A stretch of DNA of 64,000 nt, from positions 1,953,271 through 2,017,270 of the forward strand of contig AP019861.1 in NCBI GenBank assembly GCA_013426755.1, given 5' to 3'. The notes beneath the pieces were generated by a model. It made no database searches, was not told where the DNA came from, and saw only the letters and a program-made list of their open reading frames with translations. The translations under genes and the position numbers were made by a program. This document shows positions 9,663 through 18,950 of this stretch, piece after piece; positions within the stretch are counted from its first letter, which is position 1, and the number at the start of each line of letters is the position of its first letter. The DNA comes from Spirochaetota bacterium. Its GTDB lineage: Bacteria > Spirochaetota > UBA12135 > COTS27.

Positions 9663-11588
9663 ATGAAGGTCTCTAAGTATCTACTTCCAACATTGCGTAC
9701 GGCGCCCGCCGAAGCAACGCTCAAATCTCACGCTCTAATGTTACGAGCGGGACTCATTCAAAAAGTAGGTGCTGGGCTGTATAATTACCCTCCTTTAGGG
9801 CTACGAGCATTTAAAAAAGTAGAAGCTATTATCCGCGAGGAGATGAATAAAAGTGGCGGATTAGAAACAGTGATGCCAATTCTTGTTCCCAAACACCTGC
9901 TCGTTAAAAGCGGACGGTGGAATGTCTTCAAACAAGAACTCTTTCGCCTAAACGATCGCAATAATGCCGATCTAGCGCTTTCGCCAACCAATGAAGAAAA
10001 TTTCGCCCAACTCGTCTCAGAAACGATTCACTCCTACAAGCAACTTCCCATCACGCTATATCAAATAGAAACAAAATTTCGCGATGAAATCAGACCGCGC
10101 TATGGCGTCATGCGTGGCAAACAATTCACCATGAAAGACGCCTATAGCTTTCATAAAGACGAATTATCACTGAAAAAAACTTATGACGTCCTTCGCGAGG
10201 CGTATAAACGCATATTTAGACGACTCAATTTTGATTTTGTGACGGTAGCAGCGAGTAGCGGTGCTATGGGGGGTTCGTATTCTGAAGAGTTTATCGTTAA
10301 AAGTCAATCCGGTGAAGAAGATATCATTGTCTGTAAGAAATGTACTTACGCAGCGAATATTGAAACAGCCACAGAAAAAATCCATTATCACCCCAAACTG
10401 CCAAGCAATTTTACTTGTCCTCCTTTAGAAATGGTAGAAACGCCGGGAACAAACACGATTAAAAAAGTTTGTGATTTTCTAAATAGTGATATTCGCTTAT
10501 CCATAAAAACACTGCTCTATGAAGCCATTATTCCACAGAACAATGACACTCACAATAACCCCCAAAAACACCCATCCGATCTCACAAATACTGAATTGGA
10601 GGCGCACCGTACTACGCCTGTGATTGTCATCATTCGTGGAGATTACGAAGTAAGCCCTACTAAACTAGAGACTGCACTAGAACAACTGCTCGGATGTGAG
10701 GAAGTATGTCTCGCACCTGCAGCAACTGTACAAAAGATTTTTAATTGTGAAAAGGGCTATCTGGCTCCGATTGGATTGAAAGAGCCTGTACACGTTGTTA
10801 TGGATATTTCATTGCGTGGCCTTAAAGAAGGTATTGCAGGCGCCAATCACAAAGACAAGCATTATCTTCACGTCGACATTGAGCGTGACATCATTGCCCC
10901 GTTACAGAAATCAGGCGAACAATACTGTCATGAAGCCGAAATTTATCAAGTCAATGAAAAAGGTGATTGTCCTAAGTGCAATGCTGCGCACAGTCTGAGT
11001 CTCATAAAAGGCATCGAAGTCGGTCATATTTTTGCCTTAGGCAATAAATATTCTAAGGCACTCGATCTTAGCGTTCTAGACGAACGTGGAAAGCAGATCA
11101 CTCCGCTGATGGGCTGTTACGGTATTGGTGTGGATCGGTGTCTGGCTGCGGTGATTGAAACGCATCACGATGAACACGGAATTATCTTCCCCGTAGCGAT
11201 AGCTCCTTTTTCTGTGATATTAATAACGATTGGGAAACTTCACATCCATGATGAAAATACGTCTTCACCTGCACCTTCTTTGCTCAATAAAATCACGACA
11301 CATTTTTATAAAACGCTCACTACACAAGGCATTGACGTTTTATGGGACGACAGAGAAGAACGTGCAGGTGTCAAATTTAAAGATGCAGACCTTATTGGGA
11401 TTCCTATTCAAGTCGTACTCTCTGAGAAAACTATCGAAGCAGCCGTCTCTACTGGCACAGACCCGCACTGTGAGTTGAAAATACGTGAACTTAGCACTCA
11501 AAATCAGGCTAAAAACCTTGAAAAAATGGCTCTCTCAAAGGCTATAACTACCATTGAAACTTTTATCAAAGAACAGACGGCTATTTAA
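9663..11588 (+). CDS. proS: Prolyl-tRNA synthetase (bacterial type, with editing domain)
   Basis: Charges tRNA-Pro. Class II motifs are clear: motif 2 region FRDEIRPRYGVMRGKQF and MKDAYSFH, and motif 3 GCYGIGVDRCLAAVIE. Between motifs 2 and 3 is the INS editing domain that clears Ala-tRNA-Pro, and a C-terminal anticodon-binding domain follows (DDREERAGVKFKDADLIG). The protein has 641 residues against about 570 in most bacteria. Part of the excess is a hydrophilic Asn/His/Thr-rich stretch near residues 295-320 inside the editing domain, in keeping with loop insertions in other enzymes of this window. No strong ribosome binding site precedes the ATG. lysA starts 50 bases after its end. Confidence 0.95.
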   Translation: MKVSKYLLPTLRTAPAEATLKSHALMLRAGLIQKVGAGLYNYPPLGLRAFKKVEAIIREEMNKSGGLETVMPILVPKHLLVKSGRWNVFKQELFRLNDRNNADLALSPTNEENFAQLVSETIHSYKQLPITLYQIETKFRDEIRPRYGVMRGKQFTMKDAYSFHKDELSLKKTYDVLREAYKRIFRRLNFDFVTVAASSGAMGGSYSEEFIVKSQSGEEDIIVCKKCTYAANIETATEKIHYHPKLPSNFTCPPLEMVETPGTNTIKKVCDFLNSDIRLSIKTLLYEAIIPQNNDTHNNPQKHPSDLTNTELEAHRTTPVIVIIRGDYEVSPTKLETALEQLLGCEEVCLAPAATVQKIFNCEKGYLAPIGLKEPVHVVMDISLRGLKEGIAGANHKDKHYLHVDIERDIIAPLQKSGEQYCHEAEIYQVNEKGDCPKCNAAHSLSLIKGIEVGHIFALGNKYSKALDLSVLDERGKQITPLMGCYGIGVDRCLAAVIETHHDEHGIIFPVAIAPFSVILITIGKLHIHDENTSSPAPSLLNKITTHFYKTLTTQGIDVLWDDREERAGVKFKDADLIGIPIQVVLSEKTIEAAVSTGTDPHCELKIRELSTQNQAKNLEKMALSKAITTIETFIKEQTAI

Positions 11589-11638
11589 AGAAATCATAAC
11601 CTCAATCCATACCCTAAAAACGAGCCCAAAACTTAGGA

Positions 11639-13222
11639 ATGTCTCCAGCACCCGTCTACAGAAAGCCTTTTAATAAGAAGAGATTGCTGTTTATAACGCC
11701 TGAGGAATGCAGAACGATTGCTAAGACGTACGGTACACCCGTTACGGTTTACGATGAGAAGACGCTCAGTCGTTATACGAACGACTTGCTTAAAGCTCCG
11801 CATGCTTATGGACTAGTTGCGCGTTATGCGGTAAAAGCGAATATCAATGCGACACTGATCACATTTCTAGCACAACGCGGGTTCTATTTTGATGCTTCTT
11901 CACATTGGGAGGTCGCTAGATTACTTCGCTACGGTATTCCTGGCAATCGCATCTTATTGACGGCACAAGAAAAAACACCTACGCCTGAGAAAATGCTCCG
12001 CCGTGGCGTAGAACTCAATGCCACTTCACTTCATCAATTACAACTCTACGCAGCCGCCAGTCGCACGTGCGGTCGTACAAGCCTATCTATCCGTGTCAAT
12101 CCAGGGTCTAGCAGTTCTGTGCAGTATAAAACCAATGTGGCGGGAGGTGATTCTAGCTTTGGCATCTGGCATGAATTTTTAACTACCGTTTTAGCGGTGG
12201 CTAAGCGGTATGCTATACGAATCACACGACTTCATGTTCATTTGTCATCCAATACTGATCCTGACGAATGGTTAAAATTGATTGAACAAGTTTTAGTAAA
12301 AATAGTCCCGCAATTACCCGATGTGACGCATTTCAATGTCGGCGGTGGGTTTGCAATTGCACGCTATACGGATGAATATCAAACCTCTTTACATACTGTA
12401 CTTGGACAGTTGAAACGTTATATCCGTGATTTTTATAAAAAAACTGCAAGGAAACTGGTCATCGAATTAGAACCTGGGGCTTATTTAGTGGCTCATGCTG
12501 GGCTACTTATCAGTACAATTGACGACATTGTTATTACGCCGCGTGAGAACCAGATGAACTCCTCTACAAAGTCCACATCCACACATTCAATCTCTACAAA
12601 TTCAGTCTCCACAAATTCAATCTCTACAAATTCAATCTCTACAAATTCAATCTCTACAAATTCAATGAGGCACGGGCATAATCATCAAAAAAACGCACAA
12701 CATTTACCCATCAAGCCCCATTTAGATAAAACAACCGCCCACAATTACAATATTTTTGTCAAACTCAATACCGGCATGAATGATCTCATGCGTCCTGCTC
12801 TTTACGGCGCCAGACATTACATGGCAATCATTAAAGCACGTGCCAATCTTAACCAACAGAGCGCAGCAGTCCTTCAAAAAGCAGTTAGCAATGAATATTT
12901 TTCATATATGACGAGTATTGATGCGGCAGTACCGGTGATTTTAGTCGGGCATTGTTGTGAAAAAGGCGATCTTCTCACACCGCAAGCGAATAATCCCCAT
13001 TGTGCTGAAACACGGACGCTAGCAAAGCTATCTATTGGCGATTATGTGATTATTACGGGCGTAGGTGCTTACGGAACGTCATTAGCCAATCATTACAATT
13101 CCTTTCCATTTTTAGCCGAATGCTGGCGAGATAGCGATCGGCGGATTCAACTTATTAGAAAAAGGCAGACATTAGCCGATCTCACCCGCTCTGAAATCAA
13201 TATCTTCAAACCTGGTTATTGA
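11639..13222 (+). CDS. lysA: Diaminopimelate decarboxylase
   Basis: A PLP enzyme that decarboxylates meso-diaminopimelate to lysine. Fold type III motifs are present: YAVKAN with the PLP lysine at Lys66, HVHLSSNTD, the glycine-rich phosphate loop FNVGGGFA, LVIELEPGAYL, and the C-terminal GHCCEKGDLL and GDYVIITGVGAYG segments. It has 527 residues against about 420 normally. The extra length includes about residues 300-350, where a 15-base repeat encodes a run of SISTN units in front of a His/Gln-rich piece. The insertion falls between the barrel and the C-terminal beta domain, so catalysis may survive. A related decarboxylase acting on another amino acid is possible but less likely with dapA so near. 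Confidence 0.88.
   Translation: MSPAPVYRKPFNKKRLLFITPEECRTIAKTYGTPVTVYDEKTLSRYTNDLLKAPHAYGLVARYAVKANINATLITFLAQRGFYFDASSHWEVARLLRYGIPGNRILLTAQEKTPTPEKMLRRGVELNATSLHQLQLYAAASRTCGRTSLSIRVNPGSSSSVQYKTNVAGGDSSFGIWHEFLTTVLAVAKRYAIRITRLHVHLSSNTDPDEWLKLIEQVLVKIVPQLPDVTHFNVGGGFAIARYTDEYQTSLHTVLGQLKRYIRDFYKKTARKLVIELEPGAYLVAHAGLLISTIDDIVITPRENQMNSSTKSTSTHSISTNSVSTNSISTNSISTNSISTNSMRHGHNHQKNAQHLPIKPHLDKTTAHNYNIFVKLNTGMNDLMRPALYGARHYMAIIKARANLNQQSAAVLQKAVSNEYFSYMTSIDAAVPVILVGHCCEKGDLLTPQANNPHCAETRTLAKLSIGDYVIITGVGAYGTSLANHYNSFPFLAECWRDSDRRIQLIRKRQTLADLTRSEINIFKPGY
12586..12666 (+). repeat. 15-bp tandem repeat inside lysA (5 copies)
   Basis: Five and a half copies of ttcaatctctacaaa from 12586 to 12666; copy 2 differs by two bases, the others are identical. 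It encodes S-I/V-S-T-N repeats in frame. The near-identity points to recent expansion or ongoing homogenisation. Confidence 0.95.
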
Positions 13223-13993
13223 TCTTGCCTTTATATTTTTAATAGCAGTCAACCTATCTTTATATCCAGCATATCTTTTTATATCCAGCATATCTTTTTA
13301 TGTCCAGCGCATCTTTATATCCAGCGAAAATAAATGATCATAGGTCAAAATTTAGTCTGAAAATACATCTTTTACCGTATAACCTTATGAAGACCTTATT
13401 GTAATATAAGCTATTGAGGTTATGAGTTATTGAGATTATTAGTTATTAAGGTTATTAGTTATTGAAATTATCGTTCAATATATCAATGATTTAATAACTA
13501 TCCAATTAAAAAATAGATCATTGCTGGTCAGAATTTAGCCTAAAAATACATTTTTTACCGTATAACCTTGTAAAGACCTTATTGTAATATAAGTTATTGA
13601 GGTTATTAGTTATTAAGGTTATTAGTTATTGAAATTATCGTTCAATATATCAATGATTTAATGACTATCCAATTAAAAATAGGTCATTGCTGGTCAGAAT
13701 TTAGCCTAAAAATACATTTTTCATTGTATGCTATCATAGAGATTTATTTTGATATTACTTACGCCTAGGCATATAAATTGTCTAGTGAGCAATAATTTTA
13801 ACAAACTTAATCAAATACGACTGATTTATGCCTTTAACAGAATCGATCAAATGCGATCGATTATCATTGAATAACGTCAATCAAGTACAAAACTCACCAC
13901 AATTCAAATAAAACCCATTAAATACAGCAAATTAACTATAATTTTAACAGACCTAATCGAGCAAAAAAAATTCAATTGATGAAGGATATTAGC
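13223..13993. repeat. Intergenic region lysA/YHS1 with 19-bp and ~170-bp direct repeats
   Basis: At 13262-13325, a 19-base unit beginning atatccagc is repeated 3-4 times. From 13336 a much longer unit follows: copy one starts at 13336, copy two at 13516, and a partial third at 13682. The copies are nearly identical over about 165 bases; copy one carries one extra internal ttattgagattattag-like unit. No gene was found in it. Confidence 0.85.
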
Positions 13994-14491
13994 ATGAAAA
14001 GAAAAATTGAGAGAACATTATTACACCAAGTCCTAGCTCCAGTGTTAATGGGCGTATTACTGCTCACTGGTAGTGTTGTGTGGGCTTTTGATGAGGTAAG
14101 TCTTGCTAGAAGTCCGCAAGGATATGCGGTTTCTGGATATGATACGGTTGCTTACTTTACAGAAAAAAAGCCTGTGCGCGGCAATGAAAAATACAAACAC
14201 ACCTGGAAAAACGCAACGTGGGTATTTGCTTCAGAAGAGCACCTTAAATTATTCAAAGCCAATCCAGAGAAATACGCACCACAATACGGCGGTCACTGCG
14301 CATGGGGTATTGGTGGCAAAAGCGCTTTATTTAGCTCAGACCCGGCTGCTTGGGAAATTATTGACGGGAAGCTTTATCTTAATTATAACCCTTCTGTACG
14401 AAATACGTGGCTCCGCAATACCGGTAAATACATCAAAAATGGCGACGTAGTCTGGAAGAACCTACTTAAAAAGAACAAAAAAGACTCCTAA
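13994..14491 (+). CDS. Exported YHS-domain protein 1
   Basis: First of three paralogues in tandem. Residues 1-31 form a signal peptide ending VVWA, so the mature protein should be periplasmic or lipid-facing. The YHS domain follows: SGYDTVAYFT, ATWVFASEEHLKLF, then YAPQYGGHCAW with the invariant Cys, and IDGKLYLNYN. YHS domains are thought to bind metal ions, but no activity has been assigned to this stand-alone exported type. The start at 13994 is chosen over upstream TTG/ATG codons (13976, 13979) because AAGGA sits 8 bases before it. It shares the core with the next two genes but has its own signal sequence and long flanking gaps, so each is probably transcribed separately. Confidence 0.85.
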   Translation: MKRKIERTLLHQVLAPVLMGVLLLTGSVVWAFDEVSLARSPQGYAVSGYDTVAYFTEKKPVRGNEKYKHTWKNATWVFASEEHLKLFKANPEKYAPQYGGHCAWGIGGKSALFSSDPAAWEIIDGKLYLNYNPSVRNTWLRNTGKYIKNGDVVWKNLLKKNKKDS

Positions 14492-14911
14492 GTTATTCCT
14501 ACTAGACCCTAACAAACCCTAACCTCTGCTCCGAGTTTGCGTCTAATTGGCTCCCTAATTTGCTACCTAATTGGTCACCTAATTGGCTACCTAAATCGTT
14601 AATTAAAAGCCTTTGCTTACGGCGGAGCGAGTAACCTAGTAGAGTAAAATAAGTAGTACAACATACAACGCAGAGTGTAGTATAACTATAATTATTCAGA
14701 GTATAACTATAATTATTAATGGTGGTTTAAAAACAAGCCATCATGCTAAAATTACTACGTATTACTAGAAAAATCAATGATTCCCTATAAAAACACACAC
14801 AACACACCTTTATAAATAGCTATGCCACACATCGTACCTATCAAATAATTCTATACCACATATCTATAAAAATACAACTCTATATCTTTAACTCTTATTG
14901 GTGGAAAATAC
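14492..14911. repeat. Intergenic region YHS1/YHS2 with short repeats
   Basis: Degenerate 12-15-base units of the form taattggctacc occur at about 14540-14597, and agtataactataattatt is directly repeated at about 14673-14718. No gene or clear terminator was seen. Confidence 0.6.
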
Positions 14912-15457
14912 ATGAAGACATCACAAAAAAATCACTCACAAAAAAATCATCATTATCCAGTCTTATTACAAACTTCAAGACTGCCGTCTAGTACATTAAT
15001 CATGAAGATCGTACTCATGACTGTAATAACATTATTCGTTTCAGTTATGGGTAAAGACGTCTCCTTTAAAGAGATCAATATTCAAAAAAACAAAAACAAT
15101 CAAGCACTTGACGGGTACGATCCGGTTGCCTATTTTACATTGGGTGCGCCCAAAAAAGGTAGCAAAAATTTTCAAACCGAATGGAAAAATACCACATGGC
15201 TCTTTGCTAGCCAAAAACACCTAGATTTATTTACGGCAGACCCGAAAAAGTATGCTCCGCAGTACGGCGGATATTGTGCTTGGGCGATCCCTGCTAAAGA
15301 GAAGCTTTACGGGATTGACCCAGATGCGTGGAATATCGTAGACGGCAAACTTTATCTCAATTTCAATCAAAAAATTAAGACTAAGTGGGAGAAAAACCAA
15401 GCCGAATTTATTCGTAAAGGCAATACAGTCTGGCAGAAATTGCTTGTAAAATCTTAA
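14912..15457 (+). CDS. Exported or membrane-anchored YHS-domain protein 2
   Basis: Second YHS paralogue. A polar N-terminal stretch of about 30 residues precedes a hydrophobic segment (MKIVLMTVITLFVSVMG), giving an unusually long signal or anchor region. The domain shows DGYDPVAYFT, TTWLFASQKHLDLF, QYGGYCAW with the conserved Cys, and VDGKLYLNFN. A ggtgga element 7-8 bases before the ATG at 14912 supports that start; the internal ATG at 15002 would give a more ordinary signal peptide but has no ribosome binding site. The tandem arrangement with paralogues on both sides points to local duplication followed by divergence mostly outside the domain. Confidence 0.83.
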   Translation: MKTSQKNHSQKNHHYPVLLQTSRLPSSTLIMKIVLMTVITLFVSVMGKDVSFKEINIQKNKNNQALDGYDPVAYFTLGAPKKGSKNFQTEWKNTTWLFASQKHLDLFTADPKKYAPQYGGYCAWAIPAKEKLYGIDPDAWNIVDGKLYLNFNQKIKTKWEKNQAEFIRKGNTVWQKLLVKS

Positions 15458-15545
15458 AGTGGTACTGGAAATCAGTACTGGTAATGCTATAGACCACAAA
15501 AAACCAACTTATTAATAATTCACTAGCAACTGACTAGCAATTAAA

Positions 15546-15645
15546 AAACTCTGCAACCTAACCTACACAATCCAACTCGCACAATCTAATTTACACAATC
15601 TAACCTACACAACTTAACTTACACAATCTAACTTATTTTTCAAAT
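15546..15645. repeat. 16-bp degenerate tandem repeat before YHS3
   Basis: About six degenerate units of the form acacaatctaacttac between the second and third YHS genes. It is plain tandem repetition without spacers. Confidence 0.75.
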
Positions 15646-15664
15646 ATCAATGAGAGAGACTGAC

Positions 15665-16165
15665 ATGGCACTCAAATTTTTATCTAACGTCAAAGCAAGA
15701 ATCTACGTATTCGCTAGCTTATTACTGTTAATTCTTATTCTGCTTTTGATGAATAATTTATATTCATTTAATGAATATAATACAAAAAACATCAATAAAT
15801 ACGTTATCTCAGGATACGATACAGTCGCTTACTTCACACAAGGAACGCCTACTAAAGGGTCTAAGGAACACAGTTATGTCTGGAAAGATGCCACGTGGCT
15901 ATTTAGCAGTAGTGAGCACTTAGAATTATTCAAAGCAGACCCAGAAAAATACGCCCCGCAATATGGAGGGTACTGCGCCTGGGCGGTTGCTGCTAAGGGG
16001 AAATTATTTAATATTGACCCTGAGATCTGGAAGATAGTCGACGGAAAACTCTATCTCAATTATAACAAAAAAGTCGGTGAAAAATGGGAAGCCGATATCC
16101 CTGGTTTTATCAGCCAGGCTGATGAGAAGTGGCCTGAGATCTTATCGAAAAAAAAGAAACCCTAA
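15665..16165 (+). CDS. Membrane-anchored YHS-domain protein 3
   Basis: Third YHS paralogue, about 166 residues. Residues 8-26 are a strongly hydrophobic segment (IYVFASLLLLILILLLM) without an obvious cleavage site, so it looks anchored rather than secreted. The domain carries SGYDTVAYFT, ATWLFSSSEHLELF, QYGGYCAWAV with the invariant Cys, and VDGKLYLNYN. The ATG at 15665 is preferred over 15650 because GAGAGAG lies 6 bases upstream. With genes 1 and 2 it forms a triad sharing one domain but differing in how each is attached to the envelope. The following gene, past 636 bases, is a cyclase with two cysteine-rich modules; a functional link is only inference. Confidence 0.83.
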   Translation: MALKFLSNVKARIYVFASLLLLILILLLMNNLYSFNEYNTKNINKYVISGYDTVAYFTQGTPTKGSKEHSYVWKDATWLFSSSEHLELFKADPEKYAPQYGGYCAWAVAAKGKLFNIDPEIWKIVDGKLYLNYNKKVGEKWEADIPGFISQADEKWPEILSKKKKP

Positions 16166-16801
16166 CCTGATTTTGCTATTTTACTGACACTACAATATAA
16201 TACCCGTACGCACATCCTTTGTACTTACAGTGGTAGCATTATAATACGAGTTAATGCGTTTAATACGTTTTTAAAGTGGATAGTAAAGCTGTGGGTCTTA
16301 CGTTTCATTGCGTTTGGCTACGCTTTGCTATCCACCATTTTGGCACATTGCCTGCTTACACATTTACACGATAGATTTTTATAATGTTTCTTGTAGGTAA
16401 ATTGCCCTAGCTAATAGAACCGCTGAGAGTTTCTAGTCGGTAGAGATTTCTCTGCTGTAAAAAACACTAAGATTGCCGATATATTAATACAATAAAGCAA
16501 GCGTTTTCTTAATAAAAAAGCGGACGCAAGCCTCCATTAATCCATGAAAACCTAGCACAATTACTTACCTTAATTGACTTACCTTGATTGTAACTAAGCC
16601 TGCCTTGGCTGTAATTAGACCTATTATGACCAGGCTATGAATAAAACTATGAATAAAGCTGTGACTAAACCTGTTCATAACAATATAACCCAAGTATCAC
16701 TTACAGACACCTTAAAGTAAATTATTCCTAACGATACAATATTTTTCAATGCTATTGAATGCTTTTACGAATACTTTAACTGCCTTTAAGCGTACGCTCG
16801 T
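16166..16801. other. Intergenic region YHS3/cyclase with a long inverted repeat
   Basis: GTGGATAGTAAAGC (16276-16289) pairs with GCTTTGCTATCCAC (16322-16335), 14 positions with one G-T wobble, around a 32-base loop that is less AT-rich than the surroundings. It may be a structured RNA or a regulator site; no T run follows. The rest is AT-rich with no gene. Confidence 0.5.
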
Positions 16802-18412
16802 GTGAGGTCGTGTTCAAAGCAGCCATCAAATATTCACACAAGCACTGTATTTTTTATGACACCCGAAGACAGTCTCACCTTAAAAATCATTAAATTTATG
16901 GCTTATTATCAAAATGCGATAATAAGAAAAATACCTAATTTTATAACGAATCGTTTTCCCCCGCTTTTGATGGGGAAACCGCAACTCAGACGGTCGCATA
17001 GCAATACAGCAAATATTCCAACAACACTCACCAGCCAAGCCATATGTGCCAAACACTGTGGGAACTGTCCCTCTAATCCCTTCACGCATGGAGGTCTTTA
17101 CTGCACGTCTGGAAAATCAAGCAAACCAGTAGCAGAACGCGGTTGTCACTGCTTTGAGTGTGAATTGTTTGAGAAATGCGGCGGGCTCGGGTATTTCTGT
17201 AAATTCGGCTCAGCAGACCAAATGCAAAAAAACCCCACGCTTGGCAGTGATCTCAATGTAACCATGTCGCCCGCTTCCACGCCTAAAAAAGAGCGTAGTG
17301 AAGCAGAGCTCGCTGAGACAGAATCGTTACTTATGAAGGCATCGAAGAGTCCTCACGTCAGAGGAGATGCCTATCATTACAGATTTATAAAATCACTCAT
17401 TGACCAGAAAGAACAAGAGATCTCACGCAGTCAAAAAACAGCCCACACCACACGCCGCAAAAAATCTAAAAAAACAATCCAGATCAAATACGATAATATT
17501 TCACAACCCGTAAGTGCACCCTATGGAAAGAGCATCTTAGAAATATCCCTCGCGAACAATATTCCCCACACCCACGTCTGTGGCGGTCGTGCCAAATGCT
17601 CAACATGTAAAGTACTTGTTTTAAGTGGAAGAAATAATCTCTCGCCACGTAACGCCGATGAAAAATTAATAGCCATTCGCAAACAATTCCCACCCCAAGT
17701 ACGCCTAGCCTGTCAAACCATTCCCCAAGGAGACATCTCGATAAGACCCATCATCAAAAACCAAGAAGACATTCTTAAATCAACACAAGCCGATAACGAA
17801 ACCACAAATAATTTCTTCTGCATAGATGCGCACGTTGCAGTACTGTTTACAGACATTCGTTCCTTTACAACATTCAGTGAAAAGAATCTAGCCTACGACG
17901 TCGTTCAGATCTTAAACGATTATTTTACAGAAATCAGTAAACCCATTGACAAATATGGAGGGTATATCGATAAATACATGGGAGATGGTATCATGGCCAT
18001 ATTTGGTCTTGAAACAAAAAAGCATTCGCCCGAACAAGCCTCGTTACTCGCCGCATTTGAAATCAACCAAGCCCTAAAAAATTTCAATAAAAAATTGCTA
18101 GAAAAATACCAACATCAATTTCACATCGGTATTGGCATCGATGCAGGTGAGGTCGTCATCGCTAAATTGGGTTCTAATTTAAAATCACAACTCACCGCTA
18201 TTGGTGATATTGTCAATACATCCGCACGCATTGAATCCGCCACCAAAGAACACGCAGCAGAAATACTTGTCTCGCACAATGTCTATAAAACCATTCACAA
18301 TAACTTCACCTGGGGCAAAAAAATATCTTCCCAGCTCAAAGGTAAAATCTCATTCACAACACTCCACGAACCGCTAGCAGAAATCTCAAAACATTCGTCT
18401 CATCCTGCCTAA
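16802..18412 (+). CDS. Class III adenylate cyclase with two cysteine-rich modules (Cys cluster + [2Fe-2S] ferredoxin)
   Basis: Predicted to make cAMP in response to a redox or iron signal. Three parts are visible. Residues about 82-142 contain nine cysteines (C-x3-C-x2-C then further pairs such as GCHCFECELFEKC), resembling DUF2769-type domains. Residues about 230-315 are a plant-type ferredoxin fold with Cys260, Cys266, Cys269 and a later Cys in LACQT. The C-terminal cyclase domain has both metal-binding aspartates (Asp351 in LFTDIRSF, Asp395 in DKYMGDG) and AIGDIVNTSARIES. The Lys in DKYMGDG and the Asp of IGD fit ATP rather than GTP. Ferredoxin-cyclase fusions are known; the extra N-terminal cluster is not one I recognise. 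The start is uncertain: GTG 16802 or ATG 16856. No membrane segment is seen. Confidence 0.85.
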   Translation: MRSCSKQPSNIHTSTVFFMTPEDSLTLKIIKFMAYYQNAIIRKIPNFITNRFPPLLMGKPQLRRSHSNTANIPTTLTSQAICAKHCGNCPSNPFTHGGLYCTSGKSSKPVAERGCHCFECELFEKCGGLGYFCKFGSADQMQKNPTLGSDLNVTMSPASTPKKERSEAELAETESLLMKASKSPHVRGDAYHYRFIKSLIDQKEQEISRSQKTAHTTRRKKSKKTIQIKYDNISQPVSAPYGKSILEISLANNIPHTHVCGGRAKCSTCKVLVLSGRNNLSPRNADEKLIAIRKQFPPQVRLACQTIPQGDISIRPIIKNQEDILKSTQADNETTNNFFCIDAHVAVLFTDIRSFTTFSEKNLAYDVVQILNDYFTEISKPIDKYGGYIDKYMGDGIMAIFGLETKKHSPEQASLLAAFEINQALKNFNKKLLEKYQHQFHIGIGIDAGEVVIAKLGSNLKSQLTAIGDIVNTSARIESATKEHAAEILVSHNVYKTIHNNFTWGKKISSQLKGKISFTTLHEPLAEISKHSSHPA

Positions 18413-18950
18413 GTTCCTCTATAAGTCTATTCTAAACATATTACTATAAGTGTATGACTAAGTCTATTATATTGACACGACGACCCAAGGCTACCGCCCA
18501 TTTGCAATGCTGCCTCCTATTTATTAAGCTAGCCGCCGCTCGTTTAGTCACCTTTTATCAAATGACGGGTCTAACTTAACCTACCTGCATCTCATTAAAC
18601 ATTGGCTGCCGATATATAAAGACTTTTTCACTGTTTACGGATTTTTGGTTTTTTTTCATTGGTTTTTATAATCCAGCCGCTCATCGTTACGACAGTACCA
18701 TCTATCGACAGTAAGATCCAACAGTACGATCAACAATACGATCGACAATACGATCTATAAACAGTACAATCCAAATCCCTAATCAAATGCCTAATAACTA
18801 CTCTATTTTTAAGTTTTGCTAAAAACAACGTACGTAAACTGCATCCATAAACAGCATCCATAAACAGCATCCATAAACAGCATCTATAGGCTGCATTAAG
18901 GTCTTCATTGGAATAGATAATTTATATTTAACAAAAAGTCGGTAATAAGG
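18413..18950. repeat. Intergenic region with 13-bp tandem repeats
   Basis: Two runs of 13-base units: degenerate cgacaatacgatc-like copies at about 18690-18775, and four good copies of ataaacagcatcc at about 18838-18890. No gene was found. Confidence 0.7.
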
